DNA from: Dendrophyllia cribrosa
Taxonomy: Eukaryota; Cnidaria; Anthozoa; Scleractinia; Dendrophylliidae
Length of the DNA stretch: 64,000 bases
Reading direction: 5' to 3'
Assembly (NCBI GenBank): GCA_024195265.1
Contig: JAJLRJ010000002.1
Location: forward strand, 14,550,254-14,614,253
Part shown: positions 34,979 through 46,901 of the stretch, piece after piece
How the letters are laid out: every line of letters starts with the position of its first letter
Numbering within the stretch: the first letter of the stretch is position 1
The notes under the pieces: generated by a model
What the model was told of the DNA's origin: nothing
Seen by the model: the letters and a program-made list of their open reading frames with translations, nothing else
Database searches by the model: none
Program-made: the position numbers and the translations under genes

Positions 34979-37900
34979 ATGGTTATGCCAGCAAATAAAC
35001 CCCTGATTGTGAAGAAACGCAAGAAGAGGTTTATCAGACATCAGTCTGATAGATACCTCAGAGTTAAGGTTGGTATAAGTGTGACATTTTCAATTTATGC
35101 CTTTTTATTTTTGTGGGTTTCGAATTCATGAAAATCATGTAAATTTAGCTTGTTCAATTTTTGTAGGTAAAATTGTCATAGAAAGTTGTTTGCAAAGCTG
35201 AGAGTTCTTTTCTTACTAGTTAAAGGGTTAAAACTGACAGTTCTGTTATCCTAGAAGGTTTCACGGTCGGGACTGCTATTTTGAAAGTAGGGCAAACGTG
35301 GTGCAAAATACAGTGTTTGTATGAGATTTCAATGTTAAATCTTCACGGTAAAATTTAATTTCTGGAATATCTATGGTCTGTTAGCTTAAGATATCCTGCA
35401 AAAGTTTTTGGAACGATTAAATTTGAGGGTTGTGATTGTGCTGGGAAGCGCATGTTTGCTTTTGAGTTTTTCATACATTTCTCTGTAAAACTGTCGGAAA
35501 TTTTTTACAGAGAAATGCATGGAAAACTCAAAAGCAAACATGTGCTTCCCAGCACAATTACAACCCTCACATTAAATCGTTCTAAAAACGTTTGCAGGAT
35601 AACTTAAGCTAACAGACCATAGATAATCCAGAAATTAAATTTTACTGTGAATATTTAACATTGAATTCTCATACAAACACTGTATTTTGCACCATGTTTG
35701 CCCTACTTTCCAAATGGTTGTCCCGACAGTGAAACCTTCCATTTACCTTCCCTTTAAAAGCACCACACTCTGAACTTAAACCACTGCTTGTCTGCTGTTG
35801 GCTTAGTAATGAAAGTGTTGGTCGTCCAAGGGAAGGAAAGTAACTCATTTTGTTTGGGTGAGGTGCATGGAAGACCTCTTTCTTAATGTCTCTTGGTATG
35901 AACCTCAATCCAAAATGAACATTTACCAGTTAAAAGGGATTGATGCAAGAGTACTGCATATGTGATAATTAATAAGCCCATTAGAACATTATATGGTTAG
36001 TGTGCTATATATGGGGCTATTCACATGATACCAGAATGAGTTTCATTCCAGAACGAGTTTCGTTCTAGAATGTAGTTCGTTCTGCATTCACATGACAGAA
36101 TCGACTGGCTCAGCCTAAGGCGTTCTCGCTTGCGGGGTTCTCGCACCAGATCAGAAAGCAAAGATAGCGCAAGTTTTGCGTGATGATACGCATGCGCCAC
36201 TCGCCCCAGACTACACGGTTTGCGGTTTTCATCTCGGAATGAAGTTCGTTTTCAGTTTACATGATACCAGAATGAAATGTCATACCAGAATGAGAATTTC
36301 ATTCCGATTGAAAACTGGAATGAACTCATTCTGGAATGACTTGTACAGGAACGAAATTTCATCTCAGTATCATGTAAACAGATACAGAGAAATATACGGA
36401 GATGGAATGAACTCGTTTCAGAATGAAAGTCATTCCAGTATCATGTGAATAACCCTGAAGTTTTTGTTATTCTTATTAATATTACCCCCAAATTAAAAAA
36501 AAAATTATATAAAAATTTGCATTGTTTTCATGCGCAGACTTGTTTTTGTCTTCCAATTGTTGTCTGAGAATTTTTCCCATCTACGTGAAGTATTTCAACA
36601 TAAATTTTGATGAATTTTGATAGTAAGTGTAATAAATGTAACTGTGGCCATTTTCTTCAAAATTTAGGTTTGAAGTATACAGCAATTTTCAATATTTCTG
36701 TAACTTTTTGGTCCCAAATGGTCACTTATGCATCTCTTGCGCTAGTACCTGTATTTGTGGACCATTTTTAACATATCATTATTTTCTGTAGCCAAGCTGG
36801 CGCAAGCCAAAAGGTATTGACAACAGGGTACGAAGGAGGTTCAAGGGGCAATATATTATGCCCAGTATTGGGTATGGCAGTAACAAGAAAACCAGACATC
36901 TGATGCCAGATGGATTCAAGAAATTTGTGATACATAATGTTAAGGTATGCTCTCAGTGCCTGGTTTGTACTTGCTGTTTCAGAAAAGGAATATTCTTGAA
37001 GATGCTTCAGTACTGTATTTCTTTGAGTTTCTGTGTTGGAATTTATTGAAATTTAGGTATTGATTTCAAGACACAGTCAAAGCTCTTGTAAGTGGACTTC
37101 CTCAGGAAGCAGAATTAAAAGTATCCGTAACTGGCAGAGATGTAGATAATAGCCGGGAACCGGGGAAATTACCCGGCTGTGAACTTCATTTTTCTGGCTG
37201 TAAAGGCCAAGTGCAGCTTTAAAAGGACATCGTTTTTCTCTTTTTTACCCCGTCTGTCAGTTCTATATTCCCGCTTATTAAAAACTGAATCTACATCCCT
37301 GAACTGGGGCTGACCAATTATGGGAATAATTAGAGATCGTAAGAGGGGAATTCAAATGAAGTTTTGTGAAGGTGGCTGTAAGTAGAGCTGTCCTTACGAG
37401 AGAGTCTACTCAGAGAGTTTTGATTGTACACAACTTACTTGAATTGCAAGAAGATAGTCTAGACCTAGTTGGAAAAAAAAGTTGTTAGTTCCTAAAAATA
37501 AGTCCCCTTCCTTTAAAAAGCACCTCACTTTGAACTAAAACCGTGGTTACTGCAGTTAACTGGCTAAGCTAGGAGACTAGCATAGTCTTTTATCTGTCGT
37601 TTTCGCTGGAGTAGTTATGACAGTGATGGTTGTCCAAAGGAAGGAGAGAAATGCAGTGTTAATGGGTGAGACCGGAGAGGACCTCTTTCTTAATGTCCAG
37701 TGTTCTTGGCTCTCAATCCACATTGCAACAGTATATAAAGAGTAAATTCTAATAACTATTTACTTCAAGGAGGTGGGGGTGGAGATTACTTTTTTGAGAT
37801 AACCTTATAGTATAAGTTAAAGAAAAGTTAAGAAAAAGTTGTTTTGGACAAAGTGGCTCAACTAATTTTGATGCGGATTGTAGGAAAAAGTTGAGACATG

Positions 37901-38156
37901 TAACCGCAGCTATTGTCACAAATTGAAATATCTGTAAATAAAAATAAAGTAGTCGATCATTCTATACTAAAAATTCCTTGTGTTGGTTTTTGTTCAGGAA
38001 CTTGAGGTTCTTCTTATGGCCAACAAGAGCTATGCTGCAGAAATCGCACACAATGTTTCAAGTAAGAAAAGGAAAGAAATTGTTGAGCGTGCCCAACAGC
38101 TGGCTGTCAAGATCACAAACGCAAACGCAAGGCTGCGCAGTGAAGAAAATGAGTAG
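34979..38156 (+). CDS. RPL32: 60S ribosomal protein L32 (eL32), three coding exons
   Basis: Coding exons are 34979-35068, 36792-36944 and 37998-38156 (TAG), all phase 0, giving 133 residues against 135 in human. The translation follows eL32 throughout: [73 protein letters not shown] and [10 protein letters not shown] at the end. eL32 is a structural protein of the cytosolic large subunit. An acceptor at 34972-34973 just before the ATG implies an upstream noncoding exon. Intron 1 contains two MITEs (35254-35739, 36014-36455). AATAAA follows 44 bases after the stop. Confidence 0.98.
35254..35739. mobile_element. Foldback MITE (GAAGGTTTCAC termini) in RPL32 intron 1
   Basis: Two ~220-bp arms are inverted copies from GAAGGTTTCACGGTCGGGAC to the matching right end. 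Shared blocks include TACAGTGTTTGTATGAGA, TGGTCTGTTAGCTTAAG and AAAGCAAACATG. Arm motifs such as CAGTGTTTGTATGAGA recur in 23635-24194, so the two are likely related. Confidence 0.75.
36014..36455. mobile_element. MITE with GGGCTATTCACATGATACCA termini in RPL32 intron 1
   Basis: Both ends read GGG(C/T)TATTCACATGATAC, and the interior repeats CATTCCAGAA and GAATGA motifs in both directions. 442 bp, no coding region. Confidence 0.7.
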
Positions 38157-38199
38157 ATAAACAGAAAAGACAATGAAACATTGTACCAACTTGTGTAGA

Positions 38200-38205
38200 A
38201 ATAAA
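38200..38205 (+). terminator. RPL32 polyadenylation signal
   Basis: AATAAA 44 bases after the RPL32 stop codon, a typical position for a ribosomal-protein mRNA with a short 3' UTR. Confidence 0.75.
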
Positions 38206-38323
38206 ATACATTGTTTGGATTTATCTGACTTTTGAGATGGCAAACTAAAGGTACTGAAAATAATAAAAGTAGGAAGTTGGAATGCCATTAAATGAGCATT
38301 TGTACATTTCCTTTTGGAATTAA

Positions 38324-39223
38324 AGGGGCACTGTCACGGCTGATATATCATTACTTTATTGAGTGTTTGCACATGATGTCATAAAAATTCAAAAATCCAA
38401 AGTATACATCCTACAAAGCTGTTTCTAACATGGTATGTGGATACCAGTGTTATAATCTTTCACAAAACGTTTCAGGCTTTAACAATGTTTTGCTTTCGAT
38501 TTATAAAGGTTTGAAATTTGTCATGCAATTCGTCACGCTATTTCAGATAAGCCGTGAAAATACACAAAATTGAACCAGTTGAAAGTTATTTTTGAATTAC
38601 AGATGATTATAAGTCGATTTAATGGCACGTATAGTGAATACAATATTTTGTGATGAGATTTTTAGTGTTATTAGACTTCATGAATTTTTGACTGCCATGT
38701 TGGTGTCCCTAAGTGGAACACCAAATGGCCATTCCATACATTTCTTACTAAAAATGTCCAATACTCATTCGCCTATAACTCTTGAACGAAATGTTCTAAC
38801 ACTTTAAAATTTGGCCCAAATGTGTAGTTTTAAACTCTCTACAATTCCATAAACATTTTGGAATAGAAAACTTGTTTAATGCTCTGAATTTCGATATGAC
38901 ATAAGTGAAAACACTCTATTATCTTGAAATTGAAAGAAACCATCGCCAAAATGAAAAGAAGCAAACAAATATGAAATAAACAGACAAAATAATGGCTAGA
39001 AAAGTCATAATTTCACAAAAATTGCAAGTTTGAGTTCTTAACCATCTGTCAATAACTCAAAATTCAAGAACTGTAATCTGCCTTAATCCTTGCAATCCTG
39101 CACTTGATCTCCAAACTACTGCTTTTGTTTTGCTCTATAGAATATTTTTATCCAACTAAGTTGTATATTTGGTGGCATTTGGCGATATAACATGGAAATC
39201 AGCTAATTCAGCGGGCTGCCCCT
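38324..39223. mobile_element. TTAA-flanked element, 900 bp, AGGGGCA termini
   Basis: Starts AGGGGCACTGTCACGG, ends with the complement of AGGGGCAGCCCGCTG, and is flanked by TTAA at 38320-38323 and 39224-39227. Only the outer 7 bases are clearly inverted. No coding region recognised. Confidence 0.6.
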
Positions 39224-39277
39224 TTAAGGCCAGTCCAGTTGCTCTTCCACTCATCTTTGGGGGAAATGGCTGATACC

Positions 39278-39466
39278 TAGCCTGTGAACAGGCCTCCTTG
39301 TGGGTGTATGACGGAAGTAGATAGCGGCGAAAAAAAGACTCGCGAGGAAAAGTCGGCAAGCGAAGCGAGCCGCAGGAAAACTGGGGAGAGGGGAAGAGGC
39401 ACCCCCTCCCCGTTTGCCTTTTTTTTTTCACCCTATAACCAAACTAGAGAGCCTGTTCACAGGCTA
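39278..39466. mobile_element. Short MULE-type MITE with perfect 9-bp duplication
   Basis: Both ends read TAGCCTGTGAACAGGC. Perfect duplications gctgatacc lie at 39269-39277 and 39467-39475. 189 bp. Shares the TAGCCTG terminus and 9-bp duplication with 45-1072. Confidence 0.85.
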
Positions 39467-39854
39467 GCTGATACCTAATTCAGTTGATTCAGTTGCGGGG
39501 AAATTTTCTGAACCTTTCAAAACAGTACAAAATTAATGTAGGTCAGAGACTTTTTTGAAAAGACAATTTAATTTCTTTAAGATTTGTTAAACACAAGTGA
39601 ATATTACTATAGCCGATTCCCAGAAAGGAAGGTGATGACTGTAATGTGCTTATTTGCCTCCTCTGCCAAAGTAAAACCTCGGGTCCCATCCCAATTTCTC
39701 TAAGTTGTAATGCAGTTGGCCAGTTGCAGACTCTCACATGGTGTTTTTTATCTTTGCATTCCCATTTGTATTGTAACTCGTCCCCACTATCAAGACTGCT
39801 CACACTCTACCAGTACAAAACGGTCGGCATTAGGTAACAGGGTGAAGTAAGTCC

Positions 39855-40515
39855 GACACCTTATTGAGAATTATACAACGTAATGTCAACACTTGGAATT
39901 TTATTTTCAATAAATTTTAAGTGTAAAAAAGAAAAAAATCAACACTCAGGATTGAACCTGTGACCTCAGCTAGGCTTAGGCTTACATAGCCTACCATACC
40001 ACTGTACCACCTAGCTTCTTGGGTTGCTTTGTCCTAAATTTAACTATATAAAGCCCCGTCTACACGAGCAATTTTTATGTGGCAATTTTTTATGTGGCAA
40101 TTTTTATTTGCCCGTGTAGATGATAAAAAATGACCAATTTTTATGTGACAACTGTATTTGATGAAAAGCTGGCGTGTTAGTTTTTATGTGGCAAATAAAA
40201 ATTGCCACATACCGATAATTGTCCGTGTAGACGAGACGCCACATAAAATGTGACAATTTTTTCGACGTCATCTGTAGAACCCAGTTCCTAATATTTACAA
40301 CAAATTAACAACAAATATTTGTCGATCATCTACACGGGCAAATAAAAATTGCCACATAAAAATTGCTCGTGTAGACGGGGCCATCTACACGGGCAAATAA
40401 AAATTGCCACATACAGTTGCCACATAAAAATTGCTCGTGTAGACGGGGCTTAAACTGCTGACCTCAACTGAAAGCTAACCAGTTAATCCGTTATATAACA
40501 CTCAATAAGGTGTCC
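39855..40515 (-). mobile_element. Composite element with inverted ends and tRNA-like core, copy 2, split by a MITE
   Basis: Outer ends are inverted copies, GACACCTTATTGAG then TTATA(C/T)AACG. On the - strand a tRNA-like core at 40018-39944 shows CTAGGTGGTACAGTGG and GGTCACAGGTTCAATCCTG. The MITE 40052-40450 interrupts it. Without that insert it aligns with 32428-32671 over nearly its whole length. Confidence 0.68.
40052..40450. mobile_element. PIF/Harbinger-like MITE with TAA duplication
   Basis: Both ends read AGCCCCGTCTACACGAGCAA, flanked by TAA (40049-40051 and 40451-40453). ATTTTTATGTGGCAA motifs occur in both directions and the right part holds a partial internal duplication. The uninterrupted target is preserved in copy 1 at 32428-32671. 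Confidence 0.82.
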
Positions 40516-41405
40516 AATCTGGTCTCGCTCGATGTTATCGAACGTTGACCGTACAAAACTTGCACAGATCTAGAACTTTCAAAGTTTCGATCCATGTAAG
40601 TTTTGTACTGCTATAGTTTGAACGTGTAACTAAACTCCAGTTCTAACTTTTGAGTCTATCAATGAAATCCTATGGTGTGACCATTCAAATGAAACCTCTT
40701 TGGCAGTATGTTTGTATGGTATCATTTGTTCCTCAATAGTTAACAACATTAAGTTTGGGATTTTTCTTGATGTACCAGTTTGGATTTTCAGACCAGTACA
40801 ATCCTGGGTACAGACAAAAATGTAGCTTGTTCAGATAATAAGGCATATTGCAGGAACAACAGAATAGAAGGCCTGTCTTTGCCAAGTCATGTTGCAGATT
40901 GATACAAATTTGAACTGGTAGAAATAAATATGTGAACAAAGAGGCCAGATCCGAAGTGGCTCGTGTTTTTTTTTGCGCGCTCTGATTGGCTACTGCTATT
41001 TACCTCCAGGCATCCGTAACATCCTCCCCTTCATCTCCCCTCCCCTCCCTCCCCTCCCTCCCTCCCCTTGAGAAGGAATCTCAAGACAAATTTAGTTCCA
41101 GGCTCTCGCGGTACTCTATCGAAATTCTATCGCAGTTATTTTACTTGAGCTGCCGGGGATTAGACTTGTCGATACTTGAAAACCTGAGAATACGCTATAA
41201 ACAAGATCGTATTATTAATTATCTTTGTTTGTAAGCCGGTCGACAAGGAAAATGACATCTGTGGCGTTTAGGCAATCCACATTACCGTTTTAAAGAACTA
41301 TTACTAGCGTCTTAGTCGGTCGGAACTTGTCTGGCTTTATTAACCAGCATGTTCAAGCAATGTTCAAGCATGTTCAAGTTCAAGCACTGCAGCCCATTGG
41401 AAAAA

Positions 41406-44400
41406 ATGGCGGAAATTACTGAGTTTCTTTACCTAGGAGGACTTGACGCTGCAAGGATGGAAGATGTACTCGTGGAGAAGGGAATTACTTGTGTTATTAA
41501 CGGTCAGCTGAAAATTGTTCTAACACGAATTTATTTAATACCGAGTGTGTCCATGTATTAATTATTAGATGTCGTGGTATATTGTCCCATGCACCATTAC
41601 TGTACGATTTTTTCAAATGTTAAGCTTATATTTGTTTTCACTGAAAACTTATTCATCGATTTAATTATTTTCTTGAAGCTTCGATAGAGGCCCCAGATAT
41701 AAACTACGAATCTATTAAAGCCACAAGGATCAGATTGGAAGACAATCCGACCTGCAATATAGGAATACACTTCGATCTAGTGGCGGACAAAATAGGTGAG
41801 CTTGGAACATCTGTCCTTTTCCTTTTGCACCTGCACTGAATTTAAAATTAATTGTGAAAATTATGTGTAAATTTCCTTCACAATATCGATTGTCTGATTA
41901 TGAGCAGACCATGCCGGCGAATCATGTTTGATAATTCGGGGTCTCCACGCTGCAGTGAAATCGGTTGTAAAAATAGAAGTAGAATAATGGAATATTTATA
42001 TTTTTCTATGTTGCAGATAAAATTCGGAGGGAAAGAGGAAAGGTCTTTGTTCATTGCATAGCCGGGATAAGCAGGTAAACTTTTTATTTAAAGTTTTATG
42101 TGTTGTTTTAAAATGAATTGCACACTCCGCAAACTCGAAAAGCAATAAGTATGGTGGGGGGGGGGGGGGGGGGGGGGTAGGTGATAAAATTTAGACAATA
42201 AATAAATGGAACTTGAATTACTAAATAACTTAATACCTTTTTTAACATTTCAAAAAACCTTAAAATTATTTTTCATTAGTTTTTGTTTGGAATAATGCTG
42301 AAATGATCTTTTTTGTGACAAAAAAAAAGACAGAAAATGCTTGGTTGAACAAGAACAACAACATTAAATTAAATGCATGAGCAGCAACAGTGAATCATTT
42401 TTAGTTCTTCAAAATTCCTATGATTAAAAATTACTTTTCAATTATAGCAAGCAAAATTTACAATGTGTTCCAGAAAAAAATATGTCCTTTTCCAATATAG
42501 CAAGCAAAATTTTTCATTTTATAATGTGTTGTTTCAGAAAAATATCCACACCTCCCCCATGAAAGGTTTTTTTGTTTAACCCCCCCCCCCCCCCCCCAAA
42601 CCTCTGGAAATTCCAGGGGGGATGACAATCCATGAGGGAGTGTGGATATTTCCTGGAACCACACAATTTCAAGTCTTAACCCTTTGACTCCCAAGAGTGC
42701 CAAACATCACAATTCAAGAAACATCCTAAATTTTATTTTGTAGAAAATTGAAAAACAAATGGTACCATGCAAAAGTACTGCTGAAGAGGTTTTATTTGAA
42801 TGGTCACACCACAAGATTTCATCAACAGACTCAAAAGTTAGAACAAATAGTACCATGCAAAAGTACTGCTGAAGAGGTTTCATTTGAATGGTCACACCAT
42901 AGGATTTCATCAACAGACTCAAAAGTTAGAACAAATGGTACCATGCAAAAGTACTGCTGAAGAGGTTTTATTTGAATGGTCACACCATAGGATTTCATCC
43001 ACAGACTCAAAAGTTAGAACAAATGGTACCATGCAAAATTACTGCTGGAGAGGTTTTGAGGTATGAAAGTGCAGGATTGCAAAGATGGAAGTGGATTACA
43101 GTTCATCAGATTTGATTTTGTGACAGGCGGTCAAGAAATCAAAATTGCCATTCATGTAGAAGTTTGACTTTTTGTAGCCATAATTTTGTCTCCTTAGTTG
43201 ATGACTTGTTGTGATTTCATCATTTTTGGCAATATTTTTCTTCAGATTTCAAGATAATAAAGCAAGCCTAAGGCAAACTCCTGGCCATAATCATGAAAAC
43301 ATGATATACAGTATCAGCTGGTGTCCCTTTTAATAATCTGTTGAAAACAGCTAGTATCTGAACAAATTTGACTCTGAACATGAACCAGTTGCAATTTGTA
43401 GTGGTTGCAACTGTCAAGTCAGTTGACAAATGCAAACTGTCATTCAGTAAATATCTGGTTTGGAATCCTGTAAAACTTAAATTAAGTCAAATTCATATTT
43501 TCTTTCCTTGATATAATTACTATGTCTGCTCAATTTATACATTTTCTGTTTAGATCAGCAACTTTGGTGTTGGCGTACCTCATGAAATATCACAAGATGA
43601 AACTAATTGATGCCCATGCATATGTGAAAAAAAGAAGGCCACTTATTCGTCCAAACGCTGGTTTCTGGAAGGACTTAGTAGACTTTGAAAAGAAGCTCTT
43701 CCATAAGAACACTGTAGATATGGTGGAATCTAAAATTGGTGGGTATAATTTATAGTCAAACCTGTATTAAGCAGTCACCCTTGAGAAATGGTCAGCTGAA
43801 TGCTTATTAACTGACTGCTGAATACAGGGGTCAATTTAATAACACTTTTACAAGTGTAATTTACAATTGTAGCCATTGTTTCAGAGGTTGAAAACAATAG
43901 CTACCCCGGTACACTTGTAAATTACAAGTGTAAAAGTTTTATTAAATTGACCCCAGGTTGACTGTTTATAGAAGCTACATGTATGTGGTGATTTTGAGGG
44001 TTTTGGTTCAAAACTACCCCAATTTCACACTACGTATCTTTGTCCTACGCGAAATGCTTAAAGGAATGGTTTCACGGTTCGGCGCATGTGAACAGATTAA
44101 AATGCTTTATTCGCTTTTTTACCAATTTTATCAGTTACAAATTAAACCACTCACATTTAATAATTCAATAATCACATACTCTAATTAGCTAATATAATCC
44201 AAACAAAGCGAAGGATGACCAAAATTCACAGAAAATTTCAACAGATCACACCAACAAAGTCAACAGAAAATAAAACCTTCGACCCGAGCGATTTATTCTA
44301 CACTCTGGTGGCTTTCATGGGCACATGGGTATGACAGTATAATCATCCATTTAATCAGCTGACTGACCGTGACATTTTCACTGGCAAATTTCCCGCCAGA

Positions 44401-45256
44401 GTTATCTACTCGCTACCGATTGGTCTAAACAGTGAAATTAAATGGGTTACGTCATAGTTTGCACATACGCCTAACCGTGAACTCTCCCTTTAATATAGAA
44501 CAATAGGAGGAAAATATCAAGTATATTAAAAAAAATAAAATAAACCATAATCAAAGAGTTTTAACAATTTTTTTCAAGATAGAAGTGATAAACTTGAAAA
44601 AATTAGCCCAATTTTTTCAAGATGCAATCCATTTCCATCCTGGCTATCTAGTCAGCCCAAGACACATATTTTTACTCTTAGAACACCAGTACAATAATTT
44701 TTAACAAAACTGCACCATTATTTTTGGGTTCCCTCTGATATAAAGATGTCTTTTGACTTTTTAAAAGTAACACTAAAAAATGGTGACATACATGTAGCCC
44801 CTTTTGATAAAGGTTTCACTGGTCTAGAAAGGAAATCAATGAAAGAAGACTTTGACATGGAAATCCGAAAAAAGACATGTCACAAGTCAAATTGACTGGA
44901 AAGCACTGTTTTGATACCTGACCCATGTGATATGAGAAAATAAATTACAGTATTTTTTTTGGAATCTGAATTTCTGTAATCTTCTGGGTTTTTTTTTTTT
45001 TTGCACTGCTTAATACCAACTACTCCAATCTGTCTCTGTGATTGTAGCTACAATGTACTGTTTCATAATTTATATAATTTACTCCTGAATCAAAAGTTCT
45101 CAATCATCTGGTTGAATTAAGCACTGTGTGTATCTTTAATACTGAACAAAGTACACATACTAATAATAAAAAATTATTAAAACTGTTTCTTGTAATTCTC
45201 CTTCAGGGTTAGTTCCAAGTATCTACAAAGATGAGGTTAAAAATTTGGTGTGGTGA
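41406..45256 (+). CDS. Atypical dual-specificity phosphatase, DUSP14/18/21-like, five exons
   Basis: Exons are 41406-41502, 41679-41795, 42017-42074, 43554-43738 and 45207-45256 (TGA), giving 168 residues. An in-frame upstream ATG at 41349 would give 187, close to vertebrate DUSP18. I prefer 41406 for its AAAATGG context. The active site is VHCIAGISRS (HC-x5-R, split by an intron inside the arginine codon). A probable general-acid aspartate lies in RLEDNP. Family landmarks follow: LAYLMKYHKM, DAHAYVKKRRPLIRPN, FWKDLVDFEKKLF, KNTVDMVES and VPSIYKDEV near the end. These cytosolic or mitochondrial phosphatases dephosphorylate phospho-Tyr/Ser/Thr proteins. No kinase-interaction domain is present. 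Intron 4 holds MITEs at 43827-43954 and 44062-44489. Confidence 0.93.
42149..42178 (+). repeat. Poly-G tract
   Basis: About 30 uninterrupted G in a DUSP intron. A poly-C run lies at about 42581-42597. Confidence 0.85.
42680..43045 (+). repeat. CTTTNACTCCCAAGAGTG family, copy 3, internally amplified
   Basis: The left end CTTTGACTCCCAAGAGTGCC is normal, but a segment of about 89 bp (GTACCATGCAAAAGTACTGC through CAGACTCAAAAGTTAGAAC) is repeated about three and a half times before the element breaks off. Confidence 0.75.
43827..43954. mobile_element. Short palindromic MITE (GGGGTCAATTTAATA)
   Basis: 128-bp hairpin whose ends read GGGGTCAATTTAATAA(C/A)ACT, with ACAAGTGTAATTTACAA repeated in both arms. 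In DUSP intron 4. Confidence 0.7.
44062..44489. mobile_element. TTAA-flanked MITE (TTTCACGGTTCGGCGCATGTG), copy 1
   Basis: TTAA at 44058-44061 and 44490-44493. Ends AGGAATGGTTTCACGGTTCG and the inverted AAGGGAGAGTTCACGGTTAG. A close copy in the same orientation is at 46293-46689. Confidence 0.82.
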
Positions 45257-46292
45257 CAACTATTTTGTTGGCATAAGATTCATTCAATGTTTTATGGAAC
45301 ACTTGAAACAAAACTACTCATTTCTGATTCAATGAGAGCAGTACAATTATTGTTATTATACTGCTCTCATAATCCCAAATTGGCCTTAGTCTCCATGAAG
45401 ATTACCGATAACGTTGCCTTATCTTTCGTAATTACTTTGGCATCGTTGATTGACATTCATCACCCAAAGTTCCCAAGGACCACTGAAGAAAAAACGTTGC
45501 CCTTTGAGGATTGACCCGAAGGCTTCCAAAGACGGATTTCTGTAGTTGACCCGACTACTCTGGAGACAACACAGGAATTTTGATAACTTTTGCTTATCTT
45601 TTGTGACATTTAAAAAGTTCTCATTGTTTTGTTGATATACCATAAATAAAAAAATTGCCCAACCATCTCATACAATTATCAACTAATGGGTACTGTAATG
45701 TTTTGAAAGTTCTCAAATTGTGCTATCCTGAAGGCTCATGCAATTTTGAGAAACTTCCAGAACTTTACTCATGCCCATTAATCACTTACTATTATACTTG
45801 AAGTCGTGTAATTTCCTATCCAAATTTGTTAAAATTAATATTTGATTCATTGTTGATATGTATGTAGACCTGGTAAATGAATTGGGCACTGAAGTACTAG
45901 GTATAAAGTTGTTTAAACTTATACACTGTGGATATGTGTGAAATATTACATTACAAATTATTAAAACTGCAAACACCAAAAATATTCCTGGAATGTTATT
46001 AAAAAATTATTGTGTTGTCACAAATCATTTTTTTTTTTATAAAACTGCTCTGTGACTGATAAAATAATGCCCTCTTACAACTCGGTGGTTTCTTGCCGTT
46101 GTGGAGTGGACTGTGAATCACTAAATGACTGGGTAAAGTGACATGATCCTAATTGCAGAATATGTGCTAATGTTTCCCAAGAGCTTTCCGCTATGAAGCC
46201 AAGTTACAGCCACCTTAGTGTGGTTGGTTTAGTTTTGGTTAAATAAAGTAGCCATCAAAATAATGGCTAAATTAATCTCCAGTTGATATTAA

Positions 46293-46689
46293 AGGGATGG
46301 TTTCACGGTTCGGCGCATGTGCACAGATTAAAATGCTTTATTCGCTTACTTACAAATTTTGTCGGTTAAAAAACCACTCACATTTACTTCAATAATCACA
46401 TACTATAATTAGTCCAAACAAAGCGAAGGATGACCAAATTTCACAGAAAATTTCAACGAAATACATCGACAAAGTCAACACTGAATAAAACCTTTGACCC
46501 GAAGGATTTATTCTACGCTCTGGTGGTTTTCATGGTTTTCATCATCTATTCAATCAGCTGACTGACCGAGACATTTTCACGGGCAAATTTCCCGCCAGAG
46601 TTATCTATTCGCTTCCGATTGGTCTAAACAATGAAATTAAATGGGTTACGTCATAGCTTGCACATGCGCCGAACCGTGAAACCCTCCCT
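46293..46689. mobile_element. TTAA-flanked MITE (TTTCACGGTTCGGCGCATGTG), copy 2
   Basis: TTAA at 46289-46292 and 46690-46693. Ends AGGGATGGTTTCACGGTTCG and the inverted AAGGGAGGGTTTCACGGTTC. Same orientation as the copy 2.2 kb upstream. Confidence 0.85.
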
Positions 46690-46901
46690 TTAATGTATAG
46701 GGAACACTGAAAGGTTTATACCATCAGGAAATATGTATTGTATAAAATAATACATGTGTACATAGTTTGAAATAAACATACATTCAACTTACAATATTTA
46801 ATGTAAAATGGGTGAACATTGGTGATTTGAAGGGTTTTTGCATAATTTGATCCACCCCCTCCCCATATGCACAGCATTTTTTTATACGTCTCTGTTATAT
46901 A

